This document shows, in pieces, positions 1 through 12,090 of a DNA stretch of 64,000 nt (its first letter is position 1; each line of letters starts with the position of its first letter). The notes below the pieces were generated by a model that was not told the DNA's origin, did not search any database, and worked only from the letters and a program-made list of their open reading frames with translations. The translations under genes and the position numbers were made by a program. The DNA comes from Cryptomeria japonica (Eukaryota; Streptophyta; Pinopsida; Cupressales; Cupressaceae): positions 698,720,656 to 698,784,655 of the forward strand of contig NC_081412.1 of NCBI RefSeq assembly GCF_030272615.1, written 5' to 3'.

Positions 1-2849
1 TCAATCATTTGAGAGCTGGAGGGTGCTGGAGATCGTGGAAGTTCAATGATGGGACTAGTAGGTGGAGGTCTTGCAGGAGAAGAGGAAATCATCAGTGTTG
101 AAGACTCACCTTGTTGGTATTGTCCCATCAACTGGCTCTGCAATTTAGCAATGATGCTATCTTTACCTCTTACCTCCTCCTTGGCATTGTTATAGGCCTT
201 TAAAACTGTTTCCAACTTAATTTGGATGGCCTCTTTTTCTTTGGCTTCCTTCTCTGCCACTGCAACACTGAATTTTGCAGTTTCTAGCACAGTGCTAGCA
301 GCTTCTACTACCCCTGTACTTTGCACTCTCTTTACCATCATTCCACCAAGGTAACTTGACCTTGGGGTGTCTTTTCCTTTCTTGCTCTCATTTCTCTTGA
401 GAGACCACATGACTAATGCAACATTATCCTTATTGAAAGTAACCCCTTCCATGGGTTTATTCTCTTTTCTTACTGCATCTAACACCAGGGCATCTGCAAT
501 ATCCCACTCTGGTAAGATAAGCACTCCAGCTTGTGCTACCATATCTCTTCCCTGCTCAGGGGTGATGGTTTTGAATTCTTCCATCATCTCTTGTTTTATT
601 TCTTCTTCCACTAAGGCTGGATCTTTATTGGGCTGCTCAGCCTTTCTTGTCTCACATCTAGCATTATATCTATCTATATGTTGTTTCCAAATGAATTGCA
701 CAAATGCTTCCGATGTGACAAAATTGTCATCAGCTAGAAAGGCACTACTTGCCTTTTTTATCTCAGGATTCCACTCCTGGCCTTTAAGTTCAGTGGAGGT
801 GATATCCATTTCAGCATCAATGGGTTCTTCTGGCATCCCTTCTTCCACTTCATCATAGGTGTATGCAATTTCCCCTAAACTACCCAACTACAAGAGGTGT
901 TCAGCTGCTGCTTGTTCATCTCCTATATGGATAGGGGATTGGGATGGGGAATACAAAGGTGTATCGGATTGCACTTCCTTCCCCACCCTTTGCTTCTTTG
1001 GGCTGTCTTGGATATCAATGACATCTTGTGTCTTCCTCTTTCCTTTGGATGTAGAGGGCTCCCTTGTTGTAGGCACCAGCACACTGTAACCTGATTTCTT
1101 ATGCAGTGTGTAATCACCAGGAGGAATTTCTTTGTTGGAAGCTAGGATCATCCTAGCCTTTTCAGGGTTGCTCTTGATTGCAGCTTCCCTCTTCTCCTTC
1201 AGTGTTTGCATCACATCCTCAAAGAAAACAATCAAAAGCTTTATTTTCTCTTCTAGTGGGGAGAAGCTAGACAATGGGTCATAGCTAGCATCAAACTAAT
1301 GCACAAAATCCAAGGATTTCTTATAAGCCACCCACTTTTCTTTCCTTAGCTCTTGCTCATCTAGATCAAACTCATTTCTGATGAGGTCTTTAGGAAACTG
1401 GAATTGATGAGGCCTACCTCTGCATGCTACCTTCTTCTTAAACACATCGTTGAAGAAGTCCTCTGGATCAGCACACTTGGACACTGCAGTGGACAAATGA
1501 TAGGGTTTGAGGAAATCCTCAAAGCAGTTCCAGCCTCCCTTCGTTATTACAAATTGGTGGGCTATGGTAGCTGCAGGGAAAATAGTCCCTTTACCTCTGC
1601 CTGTCAACTCTGCTTCTTGTAGGCCACCAATTTGCCTAAGGATCTCCGCTATCCCCACTTTGAGAGGGACCTGGTAAGGTAACAAAAATGGAGTACCCCT
1701 CAAACCAAAAACTCTAAAAACTGTGGAGACTGGATATAAATAAATGTCGCCCCAGTTATGAACAATTTTTATATTCTCTGCGAATTCTTTTGGCCTTATG
1801 AATTCCAGAAGAACCTTGGGGACTCTTGGATTATCAGAGCATAGGAGAGTTCTTATTTTGGATGCGAAACATTTATCAAACTTCAAAAAACTAGCATCCT
1901 CTCTGTCCCATGACAACACAGTACTCCATAATTGTACCGGCATTTTTTCTCCTTCCTTCTCCTTAACCAGGTCTAGTCCACTAGCAAAATAATCACCAAC
2001 TTTGAAGAGAAAAAGGTGCATTAGGAGTGAATACCATCTGAAAGGTCTGTTCACCTTTCCATTCTTTATTTCTATCAACCCTCCATGGATAACATCGGCA
2101 ATGAAAGAGGCATAATCAAATGTGATAGCAAGAGAAGGATTCAAAATCTGGGCAATCATTAGCAAGTAATGATTCAGCATATTTGCTTCAGCATCTTCTC
2201 CTAGAACTTGACAAAGTGCCCAATACATTCCTTTAGCCCTTAGGGTAAACATACTTAATGAGAAGGGCTCCTGTGTGTTGGGTCCTACAAATGTTAACCC
2301 TCCTATTTTCACAAAAAGTTCCTTGAGAGGCCCATTCCTGAGATGACTCCTCTATGCACCATAGATTTGGGCTAATGATGTGAAATTTATAGGTTCTAGG
2401 AAGTTTGTGAACTCATTAAGCCCAAATGCTATCCTAAACTCTTCAGCATTAATTTCAACAAGGGTTTTCCCATTTACATCCTAGATGCATCTTGTGGCTG
2501 GATCATAGTTTAACGCCATTTGGGTTAGTAGGTTTGTATCCATGAATACTCCTGGGACAACTAGTTTTCCAACATCCAGTTCCCAGATACTATTTTGCGG
2601 GGCAGGAGAATTTCTCATTCCAAATCCCACTTTGAATAACCCCAACCCAGATAATCCAACCTGTGGGTCTCTCAACCAATTGCCTTTGTCATATAATCCT
2701 TCTCCTATTTTTAGACGGGGAGCCCTGGGCACTAACTCTTTAGCCTTTGATGCCTGATTGGTTGACAACGTCAACTGTTCTAAAAAATCATCACATACAC
2801 TTCTTTCTAAATAGTTAACCTTGCCGGAGAATTCCCTTTTAGGAGCCAT
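1..2849 (-). pseudogene. Long single-frame ORF of a transposon-associated plant protein, broken by four TAG codons; runs off the left edge
   Basis: The reverse strand reads in one frame from an ATG at 2849 to the window edge, about 949 codons, with no frameshift. It is stopped only by TAG at 2481-2483, 2352-2354, 1296-1298 and 888-890. The N-terminal two thirds is a globular, helix-rich region (for example FDYASFIADVIHGGLIEI and RWYSLLMHLFLFKVGDYF). The last third is charged, has a nuclear-localisation-like patch (KGKRKTQ and SPKKQR near 1050) and ends in a coiled-coil-like Glu/Lys-rich stretch. The layout and a short hydrophobic pattern resemble the second protein of element X (60789-63989) and, from memory, the 'putative plant transposon protein' domain of LTR elements. 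I do not know the function. A capsid or structural protein is possible. Confidence 0.6.
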
Positions 2850-4441
2850 TTTGTAAATGCAAGAAATAAATGCCACTCTTAAACAACTCTGCGAAGAATT
2901 AATTATCTATTTTAGAACACTGCACAAGAATTGCTACACAAAAATACAAGAGAACCTGTTCTTTGCTTGAAGGAATTTGCTCTGCAACTTAACCGACTTG
3001 CTCTATATATCAGGAAAATAACTCTACGTCTGCTCTTCTGCAAAATCCTTTAAAAGATATCTTTACCCGGTTGTTAGGAAATCAAATATTTGTACTCAGG
3101 GCCTTAACTGTAACATTGATTCCGCATGCTTCGGCCGTCCCTTTGAAATTGAATTCATACAAGAATTCATATTTTCGCTCCAATGGGTCACAATATTCCT
3201 GCAAGTGCGTCATTTTGTTCTTTCGCAACTTCGCGAGGCATAACTATTGGGCAACTTAGTCCTACGAAATAACACCAACTGTTCGATCAAAAGAAACTTG
3301 ATCGAGAGTTAGATTAACTGACAGCTTTGGCTTTTCTCTAGGTCCCACTTTTCTATTGGCTACATAATACCACATGGCGTCTAATCATTGGCCTTGAAAT
3401 CCCCTTCGCATTCCACTTGATACTGGCCACGTGTCTTTCTTTTATACCGACGTTTCCACCTTGGCGGGCCCACACTTTCTTCTTAGACCATGTGTCATCA
3501 TGACACGTGGACGGTTCTCGTTCACTCTCACTATTTCGTGGGCATAAAGAGTGAGCACTTTACCCTTGCAAAATAGCGCGGGCCGTCGGTTCATCTCTGA
3601 AGTTGATTGGCATTTAATCCTCTGAAAAGGCTCTCAGGAGGGGTGGGCCCGCTGACTCATCGTGAACACCTGGCGCCCTGTCACTTTCGGCACTGATTTA
3701 TCGCTCCGTCATTTGCCAAAAGAAAACCACGGGGCCCCACTTTCATCTCAACAACTCTATCCTCCAGGTCATCATCATGACACGTGGACGGTCCTTGTTC
3801 ACTCTCGCTATTTTGCGGGCATAAAGACTGAGCACTTTACCCTTGCGAAATAGCGTGGGCCATCGGATCATCTCTGAAGTTGATCGGAATTTAATCCTCT
3901 GAAAAGGCTCTCAGGAGGGGTGGGCCCGCTGACTCATCGTGAACACCTGGCGCCCTGTCACTTTCAGTGCTGATTTATTGCTCTGTCATTTGCCAAAAGA
4001 AAACCACGGGGCCCCACTTTCGTCTCAACAGCTCTATCCTCCAGGTCATCATCATGACACGTGGACGGTTCTCATTCACTCTCGCTATTTCATGGGCATA
4101 AAGAGTGAGCACTTTACCCTTGTGAAATAGCGTGGGCCGTCGGATCATCTCTGAAGTTGATCGGCATTTAATCCTCTGACAAGGCTCTCAGGAGGAGTGG
4201 GCACGCTGACTGTTGTGACCTGTGCCATGTGCCACCATTTTACTCGCTGTCAACGACCAGCTGGACCATCTATGTGGCATGCCATGTGGTTTTCGCAACT
4301 TCGCTAGTTTTAAACTACGCATAACTTCGCCTAGCGAAATAGTGTGAGCCATGGATCCATCTGTGAGATGCGCACTAGTTACTGGGCCCGACAACTTTAG
4401 AAGAAAAATATACAAAGCATAATTTTTTTGATTAATTAACA
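2850..4441 (-). promoter_or_regulatory. Candidate promoter or LTR-like block upstream of the 1-2849 frame
   Basis: Read on the reverse strand, this block runs into the ORF. A TATA-like ATATATAG lies at 3002-3010, about 155 bp before the ATG at 2849. Upstream it is clearly more GC-rich than its surroundings and holds four CACGTG G-boxes (3428, 3504, 3781 and 4058), three of them in 277-bp repeats. On the reverse strand the block could begin with TGTTAATTAATC at 4441, which would fit an LTR, but I could not find a second LTR, a primer binding site or a target duplication. It is therefore either a U3 promoter of a retroelement or a captured promoter. Confidence 0.35.
3501..4210. repeat. 277-bp tandem repeat, about 2.6 copies, each with a G-box
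   Basis: The string TGACACGTGGACGG recurs at 3501, 3778 and 4055, a constant 277-bp period. The rest of the unit repeats with few changes: the TAAAGAGTGAGCACTTTACC block, the GGCATTTAATCCTCTG block and the GGGGCCCCACTTT block. The third copy breaks off near 4210. Each unit contains the palindromic G-box/ABRE core CACGTG. Confidence 0.9.
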
Positions 4442-4689
4442 TAACCGCCTAGGCAAACAACAAGGGGGGACACTTCCTACAACCCCATGACCCATTACTT
4501 AAGTGAATAAAGTAACGACAGATTAGAAACCAGAGGGTTTAAAACAAATACGATAGGATCTAAAATAAAAAACCCTTAAACCCTTAAAGTCTAGAACAAA
4601 GCCGAAGCATTTGGAAATACACCCTATTCGAAAAAAAAATCAACATACCATAGCCAATCATGGGAAAATAAAAACCCAATTTTAATCAA

Positions 4690-5280
4690 TGATAACATGT
4701 TCAAGTTGGAAATAAATATTTCCACTAGCTCTCATTCAGGTAGATGAAGAGAACATCTACTAGACAGTTTCCTCCACCATTGTAGGAAAGCTGAAAATAG
4801 CTCCCCTAGCTTTTTCCTGGTATTGCACAGATCTGCCATGGTAACATCACGTTCTATGTTGTGTGAATAATGTGCGATGAAATTTTGGATGAGTTCCTCA
4901 AATGTTCTAATTCCGCCTATTAATCAGGAAAACCATTATGTGGTTGTCCCTCCCAAACTCTGAGGAAAAAGGCACATTAGATATGTGTCTTCACATGCCA
5001 CTTCTAGGCAAGCTGAGTGAAATTCCCTAACATTATCTCTAGGGTCTCCTTTTCCCTGATACTTTTCAAACTTAGGTGTTTCAAACCCTCGCGGAAAAGG
5101 TGGCATATGTAGGTTCCTATCAAAGGGATAGGGACAAATACCAGTGAGTGAAAACCGGGTAGTCTTCACACCACTGTGGAGTTGTTGGGCTAGATTCTCG
5201 ACTTGTTGCCTCAACATGTCTATGTTGTTAGGAGGAGGAGGTGGGGGGTTTCCTTGATTAAGGTCATATCTGAAGTTCTC
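4690..5280 (-). pseudogene. Ty3/gypsy gag fragment, possibly of element G1
   Basis: Reverse-strand translation gives a proline-rich start, then PPFPRGFETPKFEKYQGKGD and a helix-rich stretch ending LMCLFPQSLGG. After a damaged spot (about 4920-4935) it continues with FEELIQNFIAHYSHNIE and LCNTRKKLGELFSAFLQWW. This is the Retrotrans_gag core of plant Ty3/gypsy elements, in the same order as G2 gag (56451-56651). Frame breaks and stops make it non-functional, and it fades out near 4690. It lies on the same strand as the G1 LTR at 20979-22454, so it may be the same element, split by later insertions. Confidence 0.8.
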
Positions 5281-7423
5281 TCAACCTCTTCCACCATCGT
5301 TACGGCTATGGTGTTGTGATGTTTTCCATAATTGTGCGGTATCAAAATCAGAGGGTAGTTTAGCTCCCTCTTGAGCAAGTCTCAAAAAATGAGCGTCTGT
5401 GTTGTTTTTAAGGATTTCATCAAAAAGTCAATTGAACCTGGGGTTGTGTTGTGCTCTTTCTATTGCTTCAGGAGCTGGGGTACTAGGATCTTCATCATTT
5501 GGACCTCCTCGAGTGGCTTCTTGAAAGTCATTGAGATTTTTTCGTCCTCCTCTTCTTCGATCTCTATTTGTCTAGTTTTCGATCTGGTGTGAGCAATTTG
5601 GTTTGAAATTTGTTTTTGAAGTTTGGTGAAAGTGATTATGAGTTGGTGATGGAATGAGAGATAAATGTTTTGTGAATTGTTTAGAAGATGGATCTCTAAC
5701 ATTCAAGGTTTGATGTTACCACAGTTCTTTTAGGAATTGCTTTTTTGTGTTGTCAATAATGTTGATATGATAAGGTATAGCAAGTTTGAGATGTGTTACA
5801 AACCAAGCTACCTAGCAATGAGAGGATGCACTCATAGACTAGTTTTAACCTATGTAGAAATGCCTCTTAGGATGAGTTTATCCTAGATGTAGAGACACTC
5901 TAAAAAGTGATGTGTTGTTTTTTATTTAAGTAATATCTAAAAAGAACTTAGGACAAGACCCTTTTATGTTTCGAGAGTTGAATGGATGGATGATGTATGA
6001 ATGTGAAAGTGGATAGAATGTTAACTTCAATAAAAAAATTGTGATACAAAGGGGAAAAATTATTCCTCTTCTCTCTCAGGGGTTGGTGGTTCTTCCCGAG
6101 CTATGTTATATGTAATGCAAATGTTCGGAAAGAAAGCAGGGTTGATTTTGCCTCCTTTATTTTTGTGATAACTCAAAGCTCTATACTGAGTAAAAGCTCT
6201 GTTGTTCAAGGGCTCTTTATCAAACTCATTGGATTTTTATTGAAGATATAGACGCATATGACACAAGAAGGCTCTATGTGAGACAAAAATTTGTCTATTG
6301 AGATAGAAAAAATTCCTTCTTTTGATGAAAGCCTTTGAACTTAATGGTCTTCTCTTCAAATTGACATGTTGATGAAGATTCCTTTTCCTCAAGATTTGAA
6401 GGATAGTCATATAATTTGATATCTTGTTTTGCACTTTGTTTGATGTTTGTGTTTGTTGGTCAAATGTTGGATGTAAATTTGTGTTGGATGAATACTTGGT
6501 TTGAATTGGTTTTGAATTTCTTTTGACAAGAAAACAGAGCAAGTACACAAGCACAATAATTTTGCCTAAAAAGGCACAAATAGGAATGGATCTAAATCAA
6601 CCCAATCTTTTGCAATTTTTGACCCCTTTTCAAATGTTTTTGTATGTTTTTCCAAAAGCTTTAAGTCAGCTTAATTTATCACTGGTTTGACACAAAATGA
6701 AGACACTTCAAACACACTTTATCCCTAAGGTCAAATGGCCAGTTGCGATAATTTCAGCCCACATCTTGATATTTCTTCAACTTTGGTACTACATACCTTA
6801 TGAATCCTATCGTAGCAGGTAAGGATGTGATATATTAAGTCTTGCGTGAGCATAATAGATAGATGATCCCTATGATGAGGGAGTGACCTCTTTTATCAAG
6901 CTACAAGTAGCCTTTCAAAAAGCCCTGTTTCTACTCAAGGAAATATGTATGGTGAGTATCTTGGGAGCAAAACCATCTATGCTCTTGCACTGAACTTCTC
7001 ACAAATATCCTCAATCAATAGAATGGGTGGGTTTCTATATAAAAAGGTGTCTAGTAGTGTTCGATATTTTTGGACATAAAGTGATAACTTGGCGTATGGG
7101 ATGGTAAATTAAGTAAAAAAGGTGGAAGCCCACCCATCTATCTAGCTAACCTTTCAAGCTTCATTTTGCAGTGACTCACTTAAGAGCCTTGTAAGTTGTG
7201 GTGGGGCCCTTATGTCATTTCGGCAAGTTACACTGTAGGAACAACTATACCAAAGGTTACAACTTTCGCTCACACCTGATTTCTATAGCGGCTCGAAGGA
7301 TTTACCGTGTGAGGTCGTCCCCAAGAGTGATGTGTCTCTTGGCATGCCTCTCTTAAAAAGATAAAATTTTGAGTGTTACTAACACTTTTCTCTTGCACCT
7401 AGGACCACGAAATTCAAGGAGAG
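5281..7423. other. No recognisable gene; probable decayed gypsy leader
   Basis: AT-rich sequence with only short ORFs that match nothing I recognise. By position it could be the leader of the gypsy gag at 4690-5280. Neither an LTR nor an RNA gene is visible. Confidence 0.4.
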
Positions 7424-7428
7424 GATAG

Positions 7429-8924
7429 TCTTGGCATTATAACAGACATTAAGAGATTGTTGGCATTTCAATTAGGATATTGAGAAGGTTGTTGATAATT
7501 ATGGATATAGCTAATTTACGATGTTTACTGTCTTCACAATATTATTTTGTCATTGATGTCAAGAAATTGATTTTCTGATTTAGTAGGATGCTACCATATC
7601 TTAAGAAGTGTGTTTTGAAGAGAATTAAGATGTCGGTAAAAGACACAGAAAGAATGTGATGAATAAGGGGAGGAATAAGTTATTCAATGGGCAACTATTA
7701 CCAAGTTAGACAATGATGAGATCATGTTGTTTAGATTGTTTTGATATCCTACATATGCTATTGTTTGTAAGGTTAATACTATACTATGTTACCAAGCAAG
7801 GAACCTAGTCGGTAAACCCTAAGGTTATCGCTATCGGTTAATGAAGGCGGAATGTCTACCGAGTGAAGTTTAGTATTTACCGAGTTGCAACCGAGTAATA
7901 ACAAAATGTATTGGATGTATACATGCGTTATTTAATGATGGAAGCTGATGAGCTGGATATGATTAAATGATTGATACACCGTGTATGAAGTTTGTTAAGG
8001 ATCTATGGCAATGGAAGATCGGCAGGAAGATCTACAGCTCAGATTGAACCGCAATACCCTAGCACAAGTTCCAAGAAATGTATGCAAGTTCCAAGGTGAG
8101 GTAAAACGTTCTCAGATCAAAGGATACATTGAACCTGGTCAAGATTGAAGATCTGATGGCTATGATTGATCATGGGAAATGTGATCAAAGAGATTAAGCG
8201 GTTAGCAAATTGTTTATAAATAAGGAACTGTTGATAAACAATGTATGCGGGCAAGTGTAAGCACAGGGATGCTACATAGTGATTACCGAGCACAGAAGCT
8301 TGAAGACCTATTTGAATAACAGAGTAAGGAGCCCAATAGAGGGACAAAATAAGTCCTATGACTAGATTGTATTGAGCAAATAAGAATCTGCTTTAGTATT
8401 TTAGATGCAAAGTTGCAGACATACTCATTACTATTGTTTATTTGTAAGTGACAGAAAATCTCTTAACCGAGTGGACATAACAGCCTTATTTGTAAATCCT
8501 CTAGCAAGGTGACATTCTAATTGAGCGTTTGAAACCCTTTAACAAGGTCACTTCTAACAAGGTGAAGATCCTAACAGATCTGAGGGAAATCCCTTAACTG
8601 GGTCACATCTAGCAATGTGTTTGTAATCTTTAACAGGATTTGCTTTTAACCAAGCATACTCTAGAAGAGTATATTTCTTAGTGGGTCCGAAATCCCACAG
8701 TGGTTTTTCCCAATTTGGGTTTCCACGTTAAATTTGGTGTTGAATGTGTTGTGATGTTATCTGTTTATGAGTTTGCATGTTTTACAGTTTTGGTTACATA
8801 TATCTGTTAAAGCTACCGAGGTTGAATCTGTTGATTTCATGGAAGTTTAAGTTTTTATGATTCACCCCCCCTCTCATCTTGTTAGCTTGGCATATGTATT
8901 TAACAATTAGTATCAGAACTATCA
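7429..8924 (+). mobile_element. S1: solo LTR of a Sirevirus-like copia element
   Basis: This 1496-bp stretch aligns over its whole length with the reverse complement of the C5 LTRs (47515-49062 and 53698-55244). Shared blocks include GATATTGAGAAGGTTGTTGAT, the TGATTCACCCCCCCTCTCA tract at 8859-8876 and the last bases AGTATCAGAACTATCA. It is flanked by the direct repeat GATAG (7424-7428 and 8925-8929), with no internal region, so the two LTRs have recombined. The first dinucleotide is TC instead of TG, and about 9 bases near the start are missing relative to C5. Small ORFs inside it are not genes. Confidence 0.92.
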
Positions 8925-8929
8925 GATAG

Positions 8930-9868
8930 TGTGTGTTAGAAGTAGGACCACTCAAAAAAATTTGCACAAGTGTTCCAATCACAAAAAAAAAAACACTTGT
9001 TCTTTTTAACCAAGTTATAGCAATGTGATCTAACTATTTGGAGATGTTGCTCCAACAAAAAATGGTGTTTTTTTTAACTTCAAGGCAAAATGTTATGTAA
9101 TCAAAGAACTTGAAATCCTGGTCAACTAAATTTGAAACACATTTTTCTTTGAAGTAAATCGCTTTGAAACTTGAAGAGACAAATGGTTTGTTCTTTTTAA
9201 ACTTGCCCAAATGAAGTGTTGATTGTGATTTTTAATGCAAGAAATAAAACTTTATGTTGTCTTGTTTTAAGCCCAAAATACAATGATCCCTAACTTCCAA
9301 AAATAAATTTTGTTGGGTTTGAGTTTGTGGTTCTTTTTAACTTGACAAGTGAGGTTCTTTTTATAAGCCCAAACAAAATATGTGATTCATTTTATACCCC
9401 AAAAGGAAATGTGAAGTTTATTTAAGCTAAAATAGAAAGTGAATTCATTTTAAGCCAACTTTGAAAAGTTAGTAAAAAGATAAATTTACTTCCTAATCTA
9501 ATTTAAAAACCTACACAAAAGACAAACAGTTAGTAGAAAAATGAAAAATGAAGTTTTGGTGGGCTTCTACAAGCCTAGATTTTGATTTTTCGGTTATAAA
9601 AAGTTTTTTTTACAACTCTCTGTTACAATAGCGCTACTCTGTGTGAAAATAGAAGTGCTATTTAAAATGAAAGCACTAAATAACAAACAAAAGCGCTAAA
9701 AGAAGTACAACGATGCTATAAAAAGGACATAAGTGCTAAAAGACTATCAAATAGAATAAATTATGTCAAACATCGAGCTAAAAAAGGCTAAAATTAGACA
9801 CAACGATGCTATTTAATGGTTAATAGCACTATAAGAAGGACGATAGCACCAATTGGAAGACAATAGCA
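8930..9868. other. Non-coding sequence with a degenerate GCGCTAAA-type repeat
   Basis: There is no gene. From about 9625 to 9863 the words GCGCTA, GCACTAAA, AGTGCTA and GATGCTAT recur every 15-30 bp. The same words resume after C1, at 20807-20885, so C1 inserted into this repeat. Confidence 0.55.
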
Positions 9869-10798
9869 TGTTGGTATTTTGGTATGGTTTTGTCATTGAT
9901 GTCAACACCTACTAAAATCTTATCAACTCTGGCACTTTGGAGATCCAGCAGCATTCACTGGCAAGCAAGTAACTATTGCACAGTTACTGGTATCTGGTAC
10001 ACCGACAAGATATAATGATCACTGGCACTTGGAATGGCATGGAAGACACATGGTTATGTCGAAGACATCGTTTGGACATCTTGTCCTAGAGTTTTTTTCA
10101 TTGGTATATTCATAGTTGCATATTTGTTGTTACCGTCAAATAGGTCTAGGGTTACACCGACAGGTTTATCTTTTCCAGATCAACATGGCACGCTATGGAG
10201 ATGATTAATTATTGTTGTAAATGCATTAAGCCAACATGTTCAATCGGTTATTGCATCGGATATTGTATTATTTGTAAAATATTTTTATTGTAATATCTTG
10301 TAGAGCCGACCTACTAAAATTGGTCTTAGGTTATGGCATAAATGTAAGATCTTATTTGTAAGATCAAATGTGGAATGTGAAAAAGGATTGTGTGAAGGTA
10401 TATGCGAGATTAAGCAGTGCTATACACGCAGACATCATTTGAAGATTGAAGGAGGGTTTTTGTGGAAGCATATCAGCATTACAACGATACTGAATCCAGC
10501 ATATGAAGATGCTATTTTGTGCAGTACATTCTTATTGGATTTAACCATCCAACTGTAGTCAGTGTGACTCCCATTTTGTGATTGAGTAGTGAGCTCTAGG
10601 TTGTTGGCCTTTCTGCATGTGCAGACCCCATTTATGTACACTTACTATCTGTAGTAGTATCATCTGATTGTGGGTAAGGTTTCCCACCGTGATTTTTCCC
10701 CTTACAGGGTTTCCACATACAAATATTGGTGTTATGTGTTGTGGATGACTTTGTGTTTATGTTTCATGCACTAATCCTTACCGATATAGCAATTAACT

Positions 10799-11265
10799 TG
10801 TTGGTGTAAATAATTATTCATCTTGGATATTATTACAATTTACTTAAGTTTACTTAGGTACATGCATTTCATAGTAGTTTGGGTATGAGACACTTGGGTG
10901 TTTGTGCCACATTGAGATAGTGTGTGTAGGAGAATTTCCACCTTTTATGGTGTGATATTGTTGTTACACTCCACATTCAATGGGTGATCCACCTCATGTG
11001 GAATATTATATTGTTTCTCCTACCTACCCACACCTATTTCATACCTACCCTTTTTTCTTATTGAGCCACATGTCATGTTTGTGTGCTCACATATCCATAT
11101 AGCCTTGCCTATATAAGCAGGCTCATATTCATTGTATAAATAACATCGATTGATGATCCAGTTGATCAGTATTTTCTCTTGATAGAATACAATTTATTCC
11201 CATCAATATTTTGTTCTCTCTTATTTGTATTTTCCATTGCCTCTAGATCTTCGCAAAATCTCACA
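10799..11265 (+). repeat. T1 5' LTR (467 bp)
   Basis: Bounded by TG and CA and equal in length to 14530-14996. A TATA-like TATATAAGCAGG lies near 11111, about 150 bp before the LTR end, which suits a promoter at the U3/R border. Confidence 0.95.
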
Positions 11266-12090
11266 TGGTATCAGAGTTGGTCCATGTCTCACATGGTATC
11301 AGAGCCATTAGAGTGTCATTGGTTTGCATTTTGGAGTTTTCTATTGCAGATTTTTATTAGAGCTTGTTAGGTCAAATCTGAGGTCATCATTGGATTCAGG
11401 AGGTCCAAGAAAGTCAATTTTGCCTTTTGTTTCATCGAAGTCGGACTTCGGAGGCCAAATCTAGAGACATTTGAAGTTTGAAGTTGCGGCAGAAATTTTC
11501 CAGAAATTATAATTTTGCAGACAATTTTCAAATAGCGATATCTCACTCATCCGGACTCGTTTTTTCGAGCATTTTTTTTTGTTTTGGAGTAGAATTTCAT
11601 GATCTATATAGTGGTGCAAGATTTTTCTAATTTTCGGATATAGGTTTTTCGAAAATCATGAAATCCCAATTTTTACAAATTTGGAGGCTTCGTTTGGGCT
11701 CATATGGACTCCTTTTCAGGTGCCGTTTTTTTTGAAAGTGCATATTTTTTCATCTACTTTCATAATCTGCCATCTGTTTGCAGTGATTTTAAGTAGAAAT
11801 TGTACTTTCAGTATTTGGCCATTTTTGACATATTTGGTACTTGCATTTTGCCTAGATTTCAGTTTAGATCACTAGTAGTATTTGTTGAAGTCTCTTAGAT
11901 CTCATTTTGAGAAGTTGTAAATTGAATTCAGAAGTCCACTTTGCCTTGTTTTGCAAGTGGCCCATTGTATACGCACTAAGTATAAAGTGCCAAAATCACC
12001 ATTTTGGGTTGATTTCTTGATTGAGTATTTTAGGGGGGCGTCTTGTGTGATTGTGCCTCTCTCTATCTTGTGTTTTTTCATTTTGGTGCT
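11266..12090 (+). other. T1 leader with a duplicated primer binding site
   Basis: TGGTATCAGAG directly follows the LTR at 11266, as expected for initiator tRNA-Met priming. The string TCTCACATGGTATCAGAG (LTR end plus primer site) occurs a second time starting at about 11287. The remaining 780 bp before the gag ATG at 12091 shows no gene. Confidence 0.8.

Noticed and set aside
367-1117. Forward-strand ORFs at 367-858, 859-1089 and 897-1094
   Set aside because: They are antisense to the continuous reverse-strand frame 1-2849 and have Ser/Leu/Cys-rich, non-protein-like composition.
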